Assembly (NCBI RefSeq): GCF_002272875.1
Contig: NZ_MLAN01000003.1
Span: forward strand, 62,001 to 126,000
Length of the DNA stretch: 64,000 bases
Direction of reading: 5' to 3'
From: Helicobacter sp. 11S02629-2
GTDB taxonomy: Bacteria > Campylobacterota > Campylobacteria > Campylobacterales > Helicobacteraceae
In this document: piece by piece, positions 60,176 through 64,000 of the stretch
How positions within the stretch are numbered: position 1 is the first letter of the stretch
Layout: each line of letters opens with the position of its first letter
Translations under genes and position numbers: made by a program
The notes under the pieces: model-generated
Databases searched by the model: none
What the model was told of the DNA's origin: nothing
The model's input: the letters and a program-made list of their open reading frames with translations, nothing else

Positions 60176-60904
60176 TTAAGTTTTCTTAGCAATAACTAAT
60201 GCACTAATTCCAGAGTAGCTTTTTACAAAAACACTCTCCATCCCACTTGCTAAAAGCTCCTCACTTAAGCCTTCTTTGGTTATAAAACTATCTATAGAGG
60301 CTGGAAGATACTTATAAGCTTTAAAGTTTTTAGATATTAAGCCGCCTATTATAGGGAGGGCGTATTTTGTATACAAATACATAGGATAGGTGAGAAGATT
60401 AAATTTTTTTTGACTTGCAAACTCTAAAATAACCACCACGCCATTAGGCTTTAAAACTCTATGAAACTCTTTTAGGGCATCTTTTCTATCTACGACATTT
60501 CTTAAGCCATAAGCTATAGAAACTATATCTACTGAATTATCCGGCAAGGGTATATTAGTAGCACTTGCTATGTGAAGATTAGATTCCATAGATGGGATTT
60601 TTTTCTTAGCTATATCAAGCATGCCAGAAGAAGGATCAAACCCGTTAATTGATTTTATCTCTATATTGTGCAAGATGGCACTTTCTTGCCAGTGTATTAG
60701 CATATCACCCGTTCCACAAGCTACATCTGCTATATCTACGTGCCTGTTTTCAAGGGCTAAAAAAGCTTCTTTACAAGCTTCTTTCCTCCAACTCACATCT
60801 ATGCCTAAGCTCAAAAGTCTGTTAGCCTTGTCATAAGTTGGTGCTATGTCATCAAACATATTTATAATATCTTGTTGTTTTTGCGACTTAGTATCTTTTT
60901 TCAT
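60176..60904 (-). CDS. ubiE: demethylmenaquinone/ubiquinone C-methyltransferase UbiE
   Basis: A 242-residue class I methyltransferase for the last C-methylation of menaquinone (MenG activity). The AdoMet site is VDIADVACGTGDML; the family motifs YDKANRLLSLGIDVSWRKEA and VSIAYGLRNVVDRKDALKEFHRVLKPNG are present. Campylobacterota make menaquinone through the futalosine route, for which this is the final step. It lies 10 bases after argH. Confidence 0.95.
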   Translation of the reverse strand: MKKDTKSQKQQDIINMFDDIAPTYDKANRLLSLGIDVSWRKEACKEAFLALENRHVDIADVACGTGDMLIHWQESAILHNIEIKSINGFDPSSGMLDIAKKKIPSMESNLHIASATNIPLPDNSVDIVSIAYGLRNVVDRKDALKEFHRVLKPNGVVVILEFASQKKFNLLTYPMYLYTKYALPIIGGLISKNFKAYKYLPASIDSFITKEGLSEELLASGMESVFVKSYSGISALVIAKKT

Positions 60905-60914
60905 TAAGCTTCTT

Positions 60915-62312
60915 TTAGGAGTTTAAGGTTTGTTTTAACCACTGTTTTATCTCTTCTATCTGAGAGAGAGTTTGAGATGAAGCAGTGCCGCCTAGCGTAT
61001 CACGTCTTTCCATGCAGGAGTTTAAATCAAGTGTCTTTTTAAGGACTTTGAAATCTACATCTTTTGGAAGCAAGTCTTTTAGCTCATGCAAGTCTATTTG
61101 GCTAAGATCTAGCCCTAAACTTTCAGCCTTTAAAACACACCTTCCTACTATGTGATGTGCATCTCTAAAAGCTATAGCATGCTCTTTAACTAAAAAGTCA
61201 GCTAAGTCTGTTGCGTTTAAGTGACCTTTTTGACACATAGCAAGCATGTTTTCTTTATGTATGCTTAAAGTTTCAAGTGAAGCTTTTAATATAAGAAGTG
61301 AGATCTTAGCAGTAGCTACACTATCAAAAACGCCCTCTTTATCTTCTTGCATGTCTTTGTTATAAGCTAAAGGTAGGCCTTTAAGCACAGTTAAAAGCGC
61401 CATTAGATTCCCAAAAGTACGCCCACTCTTACCACGTAAAAGCTCAGCAACGTCAGGGTTTTTCTTTTGAGGCATTATAGAGCTTCCAGTTGAGTACTCA
61501 TCACTAAAGCTTACAAACTTAAACTCATAACTACTCCAAAGTATAAGCTCTTCTGCCATCCTTGATATATGCATCATCAAAGTAGCTATAGCATAGCTTA
61601 GATCTAGTGCAAAGTCGCGACTACTAACGCTTTCCATGGCATTCATACTTGCACGCGTATAGCCTAACTCTTTTGCTACAAAATCCCTATCATTACCATA
61701 AACACTACCAGCTAGGGCTGCACTTCCTAAAGGACACTCATCATTTCTTTCTTTTGCACTTTTAAAGCGAAGATAGTCTTTTTTAAGACTAGCCACCCAA
61801 GCCATTAAGTGAAAGCCAAAACTTATAGGCTGTGCGTGCTGAAGGTGGGTCATACCCGGCATCAAAGTGGTGGTATGAAGGCTTGCTAGATTTGTTAAAG
61901 TAGTGATTAGCTCTAATATGAGGTTTTGTAAATACGCATTTTCTTCATTGCAGTAAAGGCTAAAGTCTAGGGCTACTTGGTCGTTTCTTGACCTTGCTGT
62001 GTGAAGCTTTTTTCCAACTTCACCTATTAGCTCAGTTAGTCTGGTCTCTATACTCATGTGTATATCTTCATGAGAAAGCTTGAAAACAAACTTGCCCTCT
62101 TCTATCTCTTTTTGAACTCTCTCTAATCCAGCAGTTATAGAATCTAGTTCTTCTTTAGTTAAGATTCCTATCTTAAAAAGCCCTTTTGCGTGGGCTTTAG
62201 ATCCTTTTATATCTTGCTTGTAAAGTGTTTTATCAAAATCTATACTTGCGTTAAACAGCTCTAAAAGCTCTGATTGACTCTGGCTAAATCTAGTTCCCCA
62301 CAACTTCATCAT
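60915..62312 (-). CDS. argH: argininosuccinate lyase
   Basis: A 465-residue lyase giving arginine and fumarate. The fumarase-superfamily signature [15 protein letters not shown] is present near residue 280, with [13 protein letters not shown] and [18 protein letters not shown] upstream. It starts MKLWGTRF as in close relatives; two adjacent ATG codons make the exact start uncertain by one residue. It follows hemJ by 8 bases. Confidence 0.96.
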   Translation of the reverse strand: MMKLWGTRFSQSQSELLELFNASIDFDKTLYKQDIKGSKAHAKGLFKIGILTKEELDSITAGLERVQKEIEEGKFVFKLSHEDIHMSIETRLTELIGEVGKKLHTARSRNDQVALDFSLYCNEENAYLQNLILELITTLTNLASLHTTTLMPGMTHLQHAQPISFGFHLMAWVASLKKDYLRFKSAKERNDECPLGSAALAGSVYGNDRDFVAKELGYTRASMNAMESVSSRDFALDLSYAIATLMMHISRMAEELILWSSYEFKFVSFSDEYSTGSSIMPQKKNPDVAELLRGKSGRTFGNLMALLTVLKGLPLAYNKDMQEDKEGVFDSVATAKISLLILKASLETLSIHKENMLAMCQKGHLNATDLADFLVKEHAIAFRDAHHIVGRCVLKAESLGLDLSQIDLHELKDLLPKDVDFKVLKKTLDLNSCMERRDTLGGTASSQTLSQIEEIKQWLKQTLNS

Positions 62313-62320
62313 TACAAACT

Positions 62321-62755
62321 TTAAAATGGTCTAATAACTATCATATAAACTATTATGATTAGTAGTATTGTAGGTACTTCATTGAAAATCCTAAAAAACT
62401 TCGAACTTCTTTTTACATTATTAGTTCTAAACTTTTTAACATAGTTCCCACACATAAAGTGATAAATTATTAATAAAACAACACATAGTAACTTAACGTG
62501 CATAAAGCCACCAGAAGTCATTATACTTGGGTTTATACCTATTAAAATCACTCCAGTTATAACTGTTAAGACAAGCGCTGGCCAACCTATGTAGTAATAA
62601 AGCTTATGCTCTTGTACACGCACAACTTTTACGTAATCTGCTAAAGTCATATTTTCAACATGATACACAAAAAGCCTAGGCAGATAAAAAAGTGTCGCCA
62701 TCCATGATATTAAAAAAAGCAGGTGTAGTGCTAAAACATATGAGTAAAATTCCAT
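62321..62755 (-). CDS. hemJ: protoporphyrinogen oxidase HemJ
   Basis: A 144-residue inner-membrane haem-synthesis protein with four helices. The start [27 protein letters not shown] holds the conserved His of the family, and a helix with Lys in [19 protein letters not shown] holds the second conserved His/Lys pair. HemJ is the usual enzyme for this step in bacteria lacking HemG and HemY. It is the first gene of the hemJ-argH-ubiE unit. Confidence 0.9.
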   Translation of the reverse strand: MEFYSYVLALHLLFLISWMATLFYLPRLFVYHVENMTLADYVKVVRVQEHKLYYYIGWPALVLTVITGVILIGINPSIMTSGGFMHVKLLCVVLLIIYHFMCGNYVKKFRTNNVKRSSKFFRIFNEVPTILLIIIVYMIVIRPF

Positions 62756-62867
62756 ACCATTCCTTCAGTATTTTATTTTATATCTCATATATTAAAGTAG
62801 GAGATATAAACTACGCATCTTACCTAATCTATCTCTATAGACTAGATAATACAAATTGAATGATAAA

Positions 62868-63152
62868 TTATTTTACTTTAGAAATTTTATCTTTGAGAGT
62901 TTTGCTAGGGCGAAATCTTGGGACAAACTTATCTTCTGTTTTGTAAGTCTTATCAGTTCCTGGAACTTTTCCAGTTTTACCTTTTTGAAGGTTGTTTTCA
63001 AACTTTCCAAAACCAGCTAATTCTATGCTTTCATTAGATTCTAAAACTTTTTCTACTGCCCCGATAAATGCTTTTAAAGCTTTTTCAGCATCGACCTTTT
63101 TGTCATAGCCTCCAATTTCTTTCATAGATTCTATAAAATCTGCCTTGTTCAT
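62868..63152 (-). CDS. hup: DNA-binding protein HU
   Basis: A 94-residue histone-like protein. It has the start MNKADFIESM, the turn AGFGKFE, the DNA-gripping arm with Pro (KTYKTEDKFVPRFRPSKTLKDKI) and a Lys-rich end. As in other Campylobacterota, one HU is probably the main nucleoid protein. AAGGAG lies upstream. Confidence 0.96.
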   Translation of the reverse strand: MNKADFIESMKEIGGYDKKVDAEKALKAFIGAVEKVLESNESIELAGFGKFENNLQKGKTGKVPGTDKTYKTEDKFVPRFRPSKTLKDKISKVK

Positions 63153-63276
63153 AGCATTCTCCTTGTGTATTTTTAACTTTTTATATAAAGTGGTAGCATT
63201 TTATCTATAATCTTTATTCAAAATCAAGGCGTGCAAACCACATAACCTTGGATCAAACTAAACATAAAGGTGAAAA

Positions 63277-64000
63277 ATGAGCAAAATAAAAGTAGCAATA
63301 AACGGAACTGGAAGAATAGGACTAGGTTGTGCAAGGCTTATAGGAGAGAGGGATGACATGGAGTTAGTAGCCTTAAACTCGACTGCAAGTGTAGATATGC
63401 TACTTCACTTAATCAAGTATGATTCAGTACATGGAAGTTATGAAGCACATAAAGTTGATGATTCCACTTTAAGTATAGGAAAAAGTAAAAAAGTAAAGGT
63501 TTTAAGTAACAGAGATATAAAAGAACTTAACTTTGGCGAGGCAACTTGCGTCTTAGAATGCACCGGTAAGTTTAACGATCTTGAAAACGCTAGCCTTCAC
63601 TTACAAAATAATGTCAAAAAAGTAATCATCTCAGCCCCTGCGAAAAATACCCCTATGTTTGTATATGGGGTTAATCACAAAGCCTATAAAGGAGAGGCAG
63701 TTATCTCTAATGCAAGCTGTACTACTAACGCCCTAGCCCCAGTTATAAAAGTACTACATGATACTTTTGGGCTAGAAAAAGCTCTAATGACTACAATCCA
63801 CAGCTACACAAATGACCAAAATGTCCTAGATGTCAAGCACAAAGACAAAAGGCGTGCAAGGGCAAGTGCGCTAAATATGATTCCAACTTCTACAGGAGCT
63901 GCTTTAGCTATAGGCAAAATATTGCCTGAGTTAAATGGCAAACTAGATGGCTTTGCTGTGCGTGTGCCAACTCCAGATGTAAGCTTAATAGATGTAAGTG
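63277..64000 (+). CDS. gapA: glyceraldehyde-3-phosphate dehydrogenase, 3' end outside the window
   Basis: The frame from ATG 63277 stays open to the end of the window (241 codons of about 330). The NAD-binding start [17 protein letters not shown] and the catalytic Cys in [12 protein letters not shown] are clear, as are [22 protein letters not shown] and the phosphate site [12 protein letters not shown]. It serves glycolysis or gluconeogenesis; in Helicobacter mostly the latter. AAAGG precedes the start. Confidence 0.95.
   Translation, partial: MSKIKVAINGTGRIGLGCARLIGERDDMELVALNSTASVDMLLHLIKYDSVHGSYEAHKVDDSTLSIGKSKKVKVLSNRDIKELNFGEATCVLECTGKFNDLENASLHLQNNVKKVIISAPAKNTPMFVYGVNHKAYKGEAVISNASCTTNALAPVIKVLHDTFGLEKALMTTIHSYTNDQNVLDVKHKDKRRARASALNMIPTSTGAALAIGKILPELNGKLDGFAVRVPTPDVSLIDVS

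Noticed and set aside
1-64000. CRISPR arrays, rRNA genes, prophage or transposase genes
   Set aside because: No regularly spaced repeats, no rRNA-like sequence and no transposase or integrase motifs were seen on either strand.

Overview
The window is about 36-37 percent GC (my estimate) and reads as the chromosome of a Helicobacter or close relative (Campylobacterota). Four things point there: an NtrC-type flagellar regulator without a C-terminal DNA-binding domain (FlgR, 17-1180); an OmpR-type regulator whose phospho-acceptor Asp is missing (HsrA/HP1043 type, 59410-60069); a free FlhB C-terminal homologue (13486-13755); and Helicobacter-type outer-membrane barrels. No rRNA, CRISPR array, prophage or insertion sequence was seen. 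Most genes are housekeeping and tightly packed.

Layout. 1-4077 (+): flgR, an unknown exported protein, an orphan exbD and a U32-family protein. 4242-11634: two tandem twin-arginine-exported molybdenum reductases of the TorA type (-), then a fumarate/succinate exchanger (+); a second exchanger lies at 55574-56971. Together these suggest anaerobic respiration on N-oxides, S-oxides and fumarate. 11765-13281: an outer-membrane protein behind a T15 promoter tract and a Gly-Leu-Cys-Ser tRNA operon. 13486-26258 (-): an almost gapless run valS, aminotransferase, PBP1A, RND pump, TolC-like channel, rpsP, khpA, rimM, trmD, rplS, flhX. 26501-27556: an Abi_2/AbiF-like HEPN protein followed by a probable structured RNA gene. 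27597-35151: an MFS carrier, an AAA+ ATPase, nhaA, yajC-secD-secF. 35429-41926: an outer-membrane protein with a TolA-like helix, dnaJ and recR on either side of a perfect palindrome, a permuted glycosyltransferase, a Hof-type porin, panC. 42057-45330: a type II NADH dehydrogenase-like enzyme and two exported Met/His-rich proteins. 45826-52019 (-): rpsB-tsf and pyrG-recJ-pseudouridine synthase. 52273-53794: two more barrels, the second truncated. 53904-64000: purN, the second exchanger, dnaB, hsrA, ubiE, argH, hemJ, hup and the start of gapA.

Best leads. (1) The AbiF-like HEPN gene with an adjacent RNA that folds as a four-way junction, has its own -10 box and ends in a U-run; it resembles an RNA-antitoxin system. 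(2) A GT4 glycosyltransferase ORF whose halves are in swapped order, as if circularly permuted. (3) A strongly over-represented RGAWTCY heptamer that also occurs as inverted pairs near gene ends, in the way DNA-uptake sequences do in other bacteria. (4) Two secreted Met/His-rich proteins that probably bind metal. All functional statements rest on reading the sequence and on family knowledge; no database search was run.
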